A stretch of 64,000 nucleotides of DNA, taken from Tistlia sp040905785 (GTDB taxonomy: Bacteria > Pseudomonadota > Alphaproteobacteria > Kiloniellales > DSM-21159). The notes beneath the pieces are model-generated. The model was not told where the DNA came from and searched no databases. It saw only the letters and a list, made by a program, of their open reading frames with translations. This document shows positions 32,601 through 41,713 of the stretch, one piece after another. The number at the start of each line of letters is the position of its first letter. The first letter of the stretch is position 1. Location of the stretch: positions 124,001-188,000 of the forward strand of contig NZ_JBBDQW010000072.1 in assembly GCF_040905785.1 (NCBI RefSeq), read 5' to 3'. The position numbers and the translations under genes were made by a program.

Positions 32601-35600
32601 TGGTCGGCGCCGAGGCGGCCGCGACGCCCTCGGCGGAGGCGCTGCGCGCGGCACTGGCCGAGCGGCTGCCGGCCTACATGCTGCCCGCCGCCTTCGTCTT
32701 CCTGCCGGCGCTGCCCCTGAACCGCAGCGGCAAGGTCGACCGCCGGGCGCTCCCGGCGCCGGACGGCGGGATCGCCGAGGCAAGCCGCTCGCGGCCGCCG
32801 CAGGGGCCGACCGAGGAGGCGCTGGCCGGCATCCTCCGCGACCTGCTCAAGCTCGAGGAGGTCGGCGCGGAGGACAACTTCTTCGCCCTCGGCGGCGACT
32901 CGATCCTGGCGATGCAGCTCGTGCTGCGCGCCGGCCAGGCCGGCATCGTCTTCCGCCTGCGCGATCTGCTGGAGCAGCAGACGGTCGCCGGGCTGGCGGC
33001 CGTCGCCGCGCGCTCGGCAGAGGCGCCGCGGCCCGAGGCGACGGACGTGGTCCAGGGCCCGCTGCCGCTCTCTCCAATCCAGCAGTGGTTCTTCGATCGG
33101 CGTTTGGCGCAGCCCTCCCACTGGAACCAGGCGGTTCTGCTCTCGGCCGCGGCACCCCTGCCGGAAGAGCGCCTGCGGGCCGGCCTCGACCGCCTGGCGG
33201 CGCGCCACGAGGCGCTGCGCCTCCGCTTTCCCGGCGAGGGCGGGCGGCGTCGCGCGCTGGTCGGCGAGGCGACGCCGGTCCCACTTCAGGTCCTCGCCCC
33301 GAAGGACGATGCCGAGCAGTCCGCCCTGGCCGATGCCGTCCAGGGATCGCTCGATCTCCTGCAGGGCCCCCTGTTCCGGGGCGCGCTGTTCCGGCGGGTC
33401 GACGGCAGCGAGCAGCTGCTGCTGGTCGCGCACCACCTGGTCGTCGACGTCGTCTCCTGGGGCCTGCTGATCGAGGAGCTCGGCCGCTTCCTCGAGGAGG
33501 GCGCGACGGCGCCGGCCGAACCGGTGCCGGTCGCGGTGCCCTGGAGCGCCTATGCCGCGCGGCTGCCCGCGGCGGTGCGGCCTGAGGCGCCGCCGCAGTG
33601 GCCGCTGCCCGTCGACTTCGACGAGGGCCCGAACGAGGAGGCGACGGCGGTGAGCCTATCCTGCCGGCTCGCCGCCGATCTCACCGGGGTCTTCCTCGGG
33701 CAGGCCAACGAGGCCCTGCGCAGCGAGCCGACCGAGCTGCTGCTCGCGGCGCTGGCGGGAGCGCTGCTCGACTGGAGCGGCGGGGACGCGCTGACTCTCG
33801 ACGTCGAGCGCCACGGTCGCGACGTCCTGCCGGAGCTGGACCTGTCGGGAACCGTCGGCTGGTTCACGCGGCTCGATCCGCGACGGGTCGAGCGGCCTGC
33901 GGACGAGGGCCCGGGCGCCTGGCTGGCCGAGGCGCGCCTCGGTGCGCGCGGGACCGAGCGGGCCGAGGTCTCGCTGAACTACCTCGGTCGCCTCGGCGAG
34001 TCCGCGCCGGGGCCCTTGCGGCCGGTCGAGGGGCCGAGCGGCGCCCTCTATGGCGCCGGCGCCGAGCGGCTGCACCTGCTGGAGCTGATCGCCGTGGTGA
34101 CCGAGGGGCACCTGCGCCTGGACCTGCGCTACAGCCCCACCCGGCACCGCGAGGCGACGGCGAGGCGGCTGCTCGAGGAGACCGCCGCGCGGCTGCGGGC
34201 GCTGCTCGCCTGGGCCCTGGATCCGGCGCAGGGCGGCCTGCTGCCCTCGGACGTGCCGCTCGCGGGTCTCGACCGGGCGCGCCTCGGGCGCCTTCTGGAG
34301 CGCATCGGAGCGCGCGCGGGGCGGCATCCGGCGCGGGCGATCGAGACGATCCTGCCGCTCTCGCCGCAGCAGCAGGGCATGCTGTTCGACAGCCTCGCCG
34401 CGGCCGGTAGCGGGGTCCACCACGAGCAGCTGGAGATCCGCCTGAAGGGGCGCCTGGATCCGGCTGCGCTGCGGGCGGCCTGGCGAGGGGTGGTCGCGCG
34501 TCACGCGATCCTGCGCACGGGCTTATTCTGGGACGGCCTGCCGCAGCCGCTCCAGGTGGTGTTCCGGCAGCCGCCGCCTTCCTGGGTCGAGCGGCAGGGC
34601 GCGCCCGACGTGGCCCGGCTGCAGCAGGACCGGCTGGCCGACCTTGACCTCCAGCGGCCGGAGGCCTTCCGGCTCGCGCTCTGGCGGGTCGATGCCGAGG
34701 ACTGGCGCCTGGTCTGGACCTTCCACCACCTGCTGCTCGACGGCTGGTCGATGGCGCTGCTGCTGCGCGAGGTCATGATCCTCTATGCGGCCGAGTGTCG
34801 GGGGCGGGCGGAGCGGCTGCCTGCAGCGCTGCCCTACGGCGCCTATGTTGCCTGGCTCGCCGAACGGGACCAGTCGGAGAGTCTGGCCTTCTGGCGCGCG
34901 GAACTGGCAGCCGCGCCGCGCCTGCCGCCGCTCACCTTTGCCGGCGGCGACGCGGCGATCCAGGGCGACCCCTACGGCGAGCGGCGCCTCGACCTCAAGG
35001 TCGGGCGGCGGGGTGAGCTCGAAGCCTCGGCGCGCCGTCGCGCGGTCACGCTCGGTACCCTCGTGCAGGCCGCCTGGACCCTCGTCCTTGGCGGCCTGCT
35101 GCGCGCCGAGGAGGTGGTCTTCGGCGTCACCACCGCCGGCCGGCCCGAAACCCTGCCCGGCAGCGAGACCGGGGCCGGCCTCTTCATCGACACCCTGCCG
35201 CTGCGCGCGCCCCTTCCGGCGGCAGAGGGCCTCGAGGCCTGGCTGGCCGCACTTTTCGCGCGCCACGGCCGCGTCCTCGCGCACCAGCATGTCGGCACCG
35301 CCGCGCTGAGCCAAGCGGCGGGACCCACCGACCGGCCGCTGTTCGAGACGCTGCTGGTCTACGAGAACTACCCGAGCGATCTCGATTCCCCGGTCGGCGC
35401 TGAGGGCGACGGGACCGGCGTGGCGGTCGTCGAGGTCGCGAGCTGCGGCGCCCGCACGCGCTACCCCCTGGCGCTGCTCGTCGTGCCCGGCGAGCGCCTG
35501 CGCCTGCAGCTCGTCTTCGACCGGCGGCGCGTACCGGAGAGCCTGGCCGAGCGGCTGCTCGCCCTGCTCGACGGCCTGCTGGAAGCCCTGGGCGGCGAGG

Positions 35601-36790
35601 AGACCCGCCTGGAGGATCTGGCCGCCCAGGTCGCCGCGGCCGACCTGCCCGTGCCGGAGGGGCCGGAAGCGAGGGCGGAGGATCGCCGCGCGCCGGCCGA
35701 CGCCGAGGCGGCGCCGGCGACGGCACAGGAGCGTACGCTGGCGGAGATCTGGAGCGCCCTGCTCGGCCTTCCCTCGGTGCCGCTCGATCGCTCCTTCTTC
35801 GAGCTCGGCGGGCATTCGCTGCTCGCCCTCGAAATGGCGGCGGCCGTCGAGCGGCGGTTCGGGCTCGCGGTCGACGCCGCGCTCCTGTTCCGCGCGCCGA
35901 CGGTGCGCAGGCTCGCCGCCGCGCTGGCGCGCCTCGACCTGGAGCCGGCGGCGGCGCTGGTCCCGCTAGGCGCCGGCGAGGGTTCGCCGCTCGTCGTGCT
36001 GCCGGGCGCCAGCGGCAATCCCTTCGCCTACCTGCCGCTGGCGCGGCGCCTGGAGGGCCGGCCGGTCGTGGGTGTCCAGCTCGCCGGCCTGGTGGCGGCC
36101 GGCTCGCTCGAAGCCATGGCCGAGAAACTTGCAGACGATCTGATGACGGCCGAGCTGCCGCCCGGCCCGATCCACCTGCTGGGCCACTCCTTCGGCGCGG
36201 CGCTCGCCTTCGAGACGGCGCGTCGTCTGGAGGCACGCGGTCGCGCGGTCGGCGCCGTGCTGCTGCTCGACCTGGCGGCGCCGATGGAGGCGGGGTCGGC
36301 ACCGGCGGGGCTGGCCCCGGAGCCCGAGCTGCTGACCGAGATCGCCCGGGCCGCGGCGCGCTATTTCGACCGGCCGCTCCGGCTGCCGCCCGCCGGCCTC
36401 GCCGGGCCGGACTGCCGCGGCGCCTTCCTGGCCGCGCTCGCCGAGGCCGGCCTGGTCAGCGAGCGGGCAGACGAGGCGGTCGTGGAGCGCCTGCTCGGTC
36501 TCTATCGGCAGAGCCTGGCGGTGCTCGCCGCCTGGCGGCCGCAGCCGCTCGCCAAGGCGGTGACCGTCGTGCGGGCGGCCGACAGCGAGGTCACGGCGGG
36601 CGGCGGCGAGGCGACGCCGGACCCGGCCCTCGGCTGGGACCGCTGGGCCAGCGTGGCGCGCAGCCTTGAGCTGCCGGGCGACCACATCGGCGTGATCCTA
36701 GAGCCCGCGGTGGCCCGGCTCGCCGAGGTCGTGGCCGCGGAGCTGGCGGAAGCCGAGCGCCGGCAGGAGGCGGTGCCGACGTGCGCGTGA
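29693..36790 (+). CDS. NRPS with terminal thioesterase: docking-C-A-PCP-E / C-PCP-TE
   Basis: The protein has 2365 residues. Residues 1-55 are a TubC-type N-terminal docking domain (LLDELRALGIRLRVEEGRLRF). C1 spans about 75-510 (HHAIADGWS, first His 204). The A domain spans about 530-1030 (TSGSTGGPKG; FDAST at 717; NRSGKVD). Its pocket reads D-A-L-W-L-A-L-T-F, which suggests a hydrophobic residue, but I do not assign one. PCP1 has GGDSIL (Ser1070), the form usual before epimerases. E spans about 1123-1535 (HHLVVDVVSW at 1247, SLNYLGRL). C2 spans about 1550-1990 (LSPQQQGMLF, HHLLLDGWS at 1678) and looks like the D-L type expected after an E domain. PCP2 (Ser2042) follows C2 directly with no A domain. 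TE spans about 2100-2355 with GHSFG (Ser2166), Asp2193 and His2331 as the likely triad. It releases the product by hydrolysis or cyclisation. Confidence 0.93.
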
Positions 36791-38094
36791 CGATCCTGAC
36801 CCTCGGCTCGCTCGGCGACGTCGCGCCCTTCCTCGGTCTCGGCAAGGGCCTGGCGGCGCGCGGCCACGGCGTCCGGATCGCGACCTACGGGCGCTACGGT
36901 GCCGCGATCGCCGAGGCCGGGCTCGAGCACTACGTCCTCCCGGGCGACCCGGCGCGCCTGCTGCGCAGCGCCTCGAGCCAGGGCATCGCGCGCGCGGGTA
37001 CCAATCCGCTCGCCTACTGGCGCAGCCAGCGCGCCCAGGCGCGCGCCATCGCCGCCAAGGCGCGCCCCCTGCTCGACGAGGCCCTGGCGGCCTGCGGCGA
37101 TGCCGAGCTGATCGTCTACTCCCTGACCGCCCTGATGGGCGGCGCCATCGCGGAGGCGCGTGGCGTGCCGGCCGTGCAGGCCTTCCTGACGCCGGTGACG
37201 CCGACCCGCGCCTTCGCCAGCATCCTCGCCGGTCGTGATCAGTCGCGGCTCGGTCCGCTCGGCAACCTGCTCGGCCACTATGTCGCCGAGTGGGCCCTCA
37301 CGGCCGGCTTTCGGCGCCTGCTCGACGACTGGCGCGGAGAGGTGCTGCACCTGCCGCCGGCGCGACCGCGGGGCTTGCGCGGGTGGAGCCTGCGCGGCGG
37401 GCCGCTCGCCGAGGCCGAGCGGCGGCGCTGCCCGCGGCTCTATGGCATCAGTCCCGAAGTGCTTCCGGCTCCCCCCGATTGGGGCGACTGGACGGAGGAG
37501 ACGGGCTACTGGCCGCCGCCGCTGCCGCGCGACTGGGCGCCGCCAGCCGCCCTGGAAGCCTTCCTGGCCGAGGGCGAACCGCCGGTCTGTGTCGGCTTCG
37601 GCAGCATGGGCGAGGCCGACGGCCAGCGCCTGACGGCGCTCGTTCTGGCCGCCCTGGCGCGGGTCGGCCGGCGGGCCGTGCTGCTGTCGGGCTGGGGCGC
37701 CCTGGATCCGGGCGAGCTGCCGGACGGCATCCATCTCGCCGAGAGCGTGCCGCACGCCTGGCTGCTGCCGCGGGTCGCGGCGATGGTGCATGCCGGCGGC
37801 GCCGGGACCTCGGCGGCGGTGTTCCGAGCCGGCCTGCCGGCGGTCGTCGTACCCTTCTCGGGCGACCAGTTCTTCTGGGCGCGCCGAGCGGCAGCACTGG
37901 GAGTCGCGCCGCCGCCGCACTCCTGGCGGCAGCTGACCGCCGAGCAACTCGCCGACGGACTGGACAGCGTGCTGAGCGAGCCGAGCTACCGGGCGGCGGC
38001 CGCGCGCCTGGCCGGGCGCCTGGCCGGCGAAGACGGCGTCGCGCGCGCGGTGGCGGCCATCGAGCGGCTGGGTCCTCGCAGCCGGGACGCCTGA
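36781..38094 (+). CDS. UGT-type (GT1-like) glycosyltransferase
   Basis: The protein has 437 residues. The N-terminal Rossmann half begins VRVTILTLGSLGDVAPFLGLG, typical of the sterol/antibiotic glycosyltransferase group. The donor-binding half has VCVGFGSMGE and VHAGGAGTSAAVFRAGLPAVVVPFSGDQFFWA, the family's nucleotide-sugar signature (HxGGxGT, then DQ). No signal peptide or membrane segment is seen, so it is cytoplasmic. GTG at 36781 overlaps the TE gene by 10 bases, which makes it part of the operon. Likely role (inference): it glycosylates the lipopeptide or its precursor. The sugar is unknown; no deoxysugar genes are nearby. Confidence 0.85.
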   Translation: MRVTILTLGSLGDVAPFLGLGKGLAARGHGVRIATYGRYGAAIAEAGLEHYVLPGDPARLLRSASSQGIARAGTNPLAYWRSQRAQARAIAAKARPLLDEALAACGDAELIVYSLTALMGGAIAEARGVPAVQAFLTPVTPTRAFASILAGRDQSRLGPLGNLLGHYVAEWALTAGFRRLLDDWRGEVLHLPPARPRGLRGWSLRGGPLAEAERRRCPRLYGISPEVLPAPPDWGDWTEETGYWPPPLPRDWAPPAALEAFLAEGEPPVCVGFGSMGEADGQRLTALVLAALARVGRRAVLLSGWGALDPGELPDGIHLAESVPHAWLLPRVAAMVHAGGAGTSAAVFRAGLPAVVVPFSGDQFFWARRAAALGVAPPPHSWRQLTAEQLADGLDSVLSEPSYRAAAARLAGRLAGEDGVARAVAAIERLGPRSRDA

Positions 38095-38098
38095 AGCC

Positions 38099-39508
38099 TC
38101 AGTCCGTGCCGGCCGCCTCGAGTCCGAACCAGGCGTTGCGCACCCGGCGATAGTCGAGCTCGGGATCGTAGAGGGCGACCGGCAGGCCGAGCTCGCCGGC
38201 GTGGAGCCGGCCGACGGCCGAAAGCAGCTGGAAGCCGGCGAGCACCTCGTCGCGCTCGGCGGCGACCCGGCCCAGCTCGGCCTCCTTGAGTTCCTGGATC
38301 TGGTCGAGCAGGTCGTCGACGGTCTTGTCGCCCAGCCGGTACTCGCGACGCACACCCTCGAGCGCACGGTACGCCAGGTCCACCTGCTCCCGGAAGGTGT
38401 GCAGGCGCGAGGTCGCCGCGGTCAGGGACTGCCAGGCCTGATCCGCCGACTGCTCTGCGTCGCGGCGCGCCTGCTCGGTGGCGAGGCGGCGCTGCGAGGC
38501 GGTCTCCTTGGCCTCGCGGACACCGCTGGAGACGACGCCCTGCTGATAGAGCGGCACCGTGACGGCCAGGCCGACGCTGGCGATCGTCTCCTCCGAGTCT
38601 TCGCTCAGGGTCTCGTGGTTCTGGGTCAGGCTGCCGGTCAGGCCGAGGGTCGGGTAGAGCGAGCCGAGGGCACGGGCGACGTCTTCCCGTGCCGCCCGCT
38701 CCTGGAAGCCGGCCGCGATGACGTTGGGGTTGGCTTCGCGGGCCTCGGCGACCGCGCTCTCGAGGCCCGCCGGCAGGCCGCCGAGCGCCCCCGGCATCGG
38801 CAGCGCACCCGGCTCGATGCCGGTCACGAGCCGGAAATCCTTGCGGCTCTGGTTCAGCTGGGCCAGGGCCGTGGCCGTATCCGCGCGGGCGCCGGCGAGC
38901 CGCGAGAGCGTCTGGTCGAGGTCGGTGACCGTCGCCTCGTTGATGCGGAGGCGCCGCTCGATGTTGTCGACCTCGCCGGCCAGGAGCTGCTCGGTCTCCT
39001 GGCGCAGGCGCAGGGACTCCTGGGCCTGCGCCACGTCGACGTAGGCCTGGGCGGCGCGCAGCAGGACCGTCTGCTCCGTGTCGGCAAGGACCGCGCGCTG
39101 GGCGCGGACCAGATCCTCGGCCCCTGCGACGGCCGAGCCCACCGTCGCGTCGATCAGCGGCTGGGTCACGGCGAGCTCGGCCTTGCGCGGAAAGAGATGC
39201 TCCGTCACCCGAGGCGCCGGCGGTTCCAGAACCTCGTCGCGCGCGTAGCCCACGGCGCCCTTGAACTCGACCGAGGGACGCCAGCCGCCGAGGGCCTGGG
39301 GCACGGACTCGTTGACGGCGCGCAGCCGGCTGCGCGCGCCCAGCAGGGTCGGGTTGGTTTCGTAGGCGGCGCTCAGCGCCTCGATCAGGCTCTGCGCCGA
39401 GCCCGGCCCGGAAAGGCCCGCCAGGAGCGCACAGGCGAGAACTGCCGTGCTGGCGGCGCGACGGAACGGGGCCCGCGGCATCAGGGCCGAACGCAACTTG
39501 ATGCTCAT
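38099..39508 (-). CDS. TolC-family outer-membrane efflux protein
   Basis: The protein has 469 residues with a cleavable signal peptide (hydrophobic stretch ACALLAGLSG, cut near GSAQ at about 39). The mature start SLIEALSAAYETNPTLLGARSRLRAVNE is typical of the TolC/type I secretion channel family, as are two helical repeats (NPNVIAAGFQERAAREDVARA and VAERLQL-type segments). It would form a trimeric outer-membrane duct and needs an inner-membrane pump and an adaptor, neither of which is in the window. It is convergent with the glycosyltransferase gene (4-base gap). Its place beside the cluster suggests product export (inference). Confidence 0.88.
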   Translation of the reverse strand: MSIKLRSALMPRAPFRRAASTAVLACALLAGLSGPGSAQSLIEALSAAYETNPTLLGARSRLRAVNESVPQALGGWRPSVEFKGAVGYARDEVLEPPAPRVTEHLFPRKAELAVTQPLIDATVGSAVAGAEDLVRAQRAVLADTEQTVLLRAAQAYVDVAQAQESLRLRQETEQLLAGEVDNIERRLRINEATVTDLDQTLSRLAGARADTATALAQLNQSRKDFRLVTGIEPGALPMPGALGGLPAGLESAVAEAREANPNVIAAGFQERAAREDVARALGSLYPTLGLTGSLTQNHETLSEDSEETIASVGLAVTVPLYQQGVVSSGVREAKETASQRRLATEQARRDAEQSADQAWQSLTAATSRLHTFREQVDLAYRALEGVRREYRLGDKTVDDLLDQIQELKEAELGRVAAERDEVLAGFQLLSAVGRLHAGELGLPVALYDPELDYRRVRNAWFGLEAAGTD

Positions 39509-39669
39509 CGTCTCGCGGCTGCCCCCCGGCGATCCACTCGCACCAAGACTAGTCGAAGGGCCAGCGCGCCGCCAGCATGGCGTCCGCCCCCTCCGTCAGC
39601 GCTGCCGGCGTCGACACCGGGCGCCCGAGCCGGCAGGATGGCGGTGCGAGACGAGGGGCTTGGGCTGCC

Positions 39670-40755
39670 ATGGACATCGGGATCTTCCTGCTCATGCAGT
39701 CGCCCGAGGGGGCGGCTTCCCGTGAGGTCTATGCGCGGGCGGTGCGCTCCGCGCGCCTCGCGGAGTCGCTCGGCTTCTCGCACCTCTGGGTCGCCGAGCA
39801 CCACTTCATCAACTACTCCTATTCCTCGCAACCCTTCGTGCTGCTGGCGCACATCGCCGCCCTGACCGAGCGGATCCGGCTGGGCACGGCAATCGTGCCC
39901 CTGCCGCTGCACAACCCGCTGCTGGTCGCCGAGCAGGCTGCGGCGGTCGACCTCTTGAGCGGCGGTCGCCTCGAGCTCGGGATCGGCAAGGGCTACCAGC
40001 GCTTCCAGTACGAGCGCCTGGGCGTCGAAAAGAGCGATGACCACGCAGCCTACGAGGAGGCGATCGACCTGCTGCGCCGGGCTTTGGGCGGACGTCCCTT
40101 CAGCTTCGAGGGGCGCCGCTTCGCAGTGCCCGAGACCCTGATCTACCCGCAGCCGCTGCAGGATCCCGTGCCGGTCTGGGCGGCGGTGAACTCGACGGTC
40201 GCGCCGGCGGTCGAGGCGACGGTCGCGCGCGGCATCAACCTCTTCTCCGGCACGCTCGAGCCGATCTCCAAGCTGGTCGACATGCGCCGCCGATACGCCG
40301 ACGCCTTCGCCGCGGCGCCTGGGGCGATCCGCATCGGCACCCAGCGCCCGGTCTACGTCAGCGAGAGCGAGGCGGAGGCCAGGGTCGTCGCCGAGGAGGC
40401 GCGCTGGAACGCCCGCGCCGGGCTCAGCCTGCGCCACGAGATCGGCGGCGTGACCGGCGGCCGCGTCGAGACCGCGCCGCTGCCCGGCGAGCCCTCTACC
40501 GATGAGATCCTCGCCGAGCACATGGTCGTCGGCACGCCGGAGCAGTGCATCCGCCAGCTCGAGCGCATCCTCGCCGGCAGCGGCGCCGACCTGTTCAACG
40601 GCAACTTCTGTTTCGGGGCGATGACCCAGGACCAGGTCGAGCGCTCGATGCGGCTGTTCGCCGAAGCCGTGATGCCCGTTTTCCGGCCCGGCGGGGCCGG
40701 CCGGGCGCGGCCGTGCCGGCCTGAGCACGCCAGGGCGGCGCAGGGATCAGAGTAG
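39670..40755 (+). CDS. Luciferase-like (LLM class) flavin-dependent monooxygenase
   Basis: The protein has 361 residues from ATG at 39670, where the family fold begins (MDIGIFLLMQ); an upstream in-frame ATG at 39577 would add an unrelated Arg/Ala-rich tail. Family signatures: SLGFSHLWVAEHHF, TERIRLGTAIVPLPLHNPLLVAEQAAAVDLLSGGRLELGIGKGYQ and the C-terminal MVVGTPEQCIRQLERI. Such enzymes use reduced FMN and oxygen to oxidise diverse substrates, and some tailor PKS/NRPS products. It is divergent from tolC with a 161-base gap and convergent with the esterase gene (the ends overlap by 9 bases). A tailoring role here is inference. Confidence 0.85.
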   Translation: MDIGIFLLMQSPEGAASREVYARAVRSARLAESLGFSHLWVAEHHFINYSYSSQPFVLLAHIAALTERIRLGTAIVPLPLHNPLLVAEQAAAVDLLSGGRLELGIGKGYQRFQYERLGVEKSDDHAAYEEAIDLLRRALGGRPFSFEGRRFAVPETLIYPQPLQDPVPVWAAVNSTVAPAVEATVARGINLFSGTLEPISKLVDMRRRYADAFAAAPGAIRIGTQRPVYVSESEAEARVVAEEARWNARAGLSLRHEIGGVTGGRVETAPLPGEPSTDEILAEHMVVGTPEQCIRQLERILAGSGADLFNGNFCFGAMTQDQVERSMRLFAEAVMPVFRPGGAGRARPCRPEHARAAQGSE

Positions 40756-41703
40756 GCTCCGGGCGAAGGCGGCGCCTTCGCGCAGGCTGGCCGCTGCGGC
40801 CTCGACCGCGGAGAGGAACAGCAGGTAGCCGTGCGGCAGCCCGGCGGCGACCGAGAGCCGCGACCGGCCGCCGGCGGCGCGCAGGCGCCAGTGCAGGGCC
40901 AGGCTGTCGTCGCGCAGGGGGTCGAGCTCGGCTGCAGCGACGAAGAGCGGCGGCAACCCCGAGAGGTCCTGCGACAGGGGGTCGAGCCGCGGATCGCTCG
41001 CGTCGCCGCTTGAGCGCAGGTGGTGGCGCCGGAAGAAGGCGAGCTCGCTCTCGCCCAGACCGAAAGCGCCGCCGGCGTAGAGCCGGCGCGAGGCGGAGTC
41101 GGCCAGCCCGTAGCTGCCGTAGTAGAGCAGACAGGCCCCGACCGCCTCGAGCGCGCGCACCTTCGGATCCAGGCAGGCGGCCAGCGCCAGCCTGGCGCCC
41201 GCGGATTCGCCGGCCAGGACCATCGGCGGCCCCTCGAGGCCCGGTTCGCCACCCTGCCGGGCGAGGTGGGCGACGGCGGCTACGGTCTCCTCGAAGGCCG
41301 CCGGAAAGGGCCGTTCGGGCCCGAGCGCGTAGTCGAGGCCGACGACCGGGCCGTCCAGCGCGACCGCCAGCTCCCGCAGGATCCGGTCGTGGGTATCGAG
41401 GTCGCCGACGACGAAGCCGCCGCCATGCAGGAACAGCGTCAGCGGGCCGCGCCCCTCTCGGGTCGGCCGGTGGATGCGGATCGGGACCGGCCGCCCAGGG
41501 CCGGGCAGAAGGGCGTCGCTGGTCTCGGCCATCTCCGGCCCGCCCTCGTTCCAGGGCGCACGTGCCGCACGCAGCTGCGCGCGCACCGTCTCGACCGGTA
41601 GTGCCGACAGGTCGCGCAGGGCGGCGGTCGACTCGAGATAGCGCTGCCCGGCCGAGAGCATCTGCGGGTCGAGCTGCAGCGCGGGCTCGCCCAGGGCTGG
41701 CAC
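40747..41703 (-). CDS. Alpha/beta hydrolase, HSL-type esterase
   Basis: The protein has 318 residues from GTG at 41703, ten bases after the stop of the upstream gene; the frame stays open farther upstream but that part overlaps the neighbour and has no domain. The HSL oxyanion motif LFLHGGGFVVGD and nucleophile elbow LAGESAGARLAL are clear. Asp in AELDPLRDD and His in PHGYLLF are the likely rest of the triad. It is cytoplasmic and probably cotranscribed with the pyruvyl-transferase-like gene. The natural ester or lactone substrate is unknown; hydrolysis of an acylated product or intermediate is possible. Confidence 0.82.
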   Translation of the reverse strand: MPALGEPALQLDPQMLSAGQRYLESTAALRDLSALPVETVRAQLRAARAPWNEGGPEMAETSDALLPGPGRPVPIRIHRPTREGRGPLTLFLHGGGFVVGDLDTHDRILRELAVALDGPVVGLDYALGPERPFPAAFEETVAAVAHLARQGGEPGLEGPPMVLAGESAGARLALAACLDPKVRALEAVGACLLYYGSYGLADSASRRLYAGGAFGLGESELAFFRRHHLRSSGDASDPRLDPLSQDLSGLPPLFVAAAELDPLRDDSLALHWRLRAAGGRSRLSVAAGLPHGYLLFLSAVEAAAASLREGAAFARSLL

Positions 41704-41713
41704 GGCCGTGGCC

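Noticed and set aside
39577..39669. Longer start for the flavin monooxygenase
   Set aside because: The added 31 residues are low-complexity; the family fold begins exactly at the ATG at 39670.
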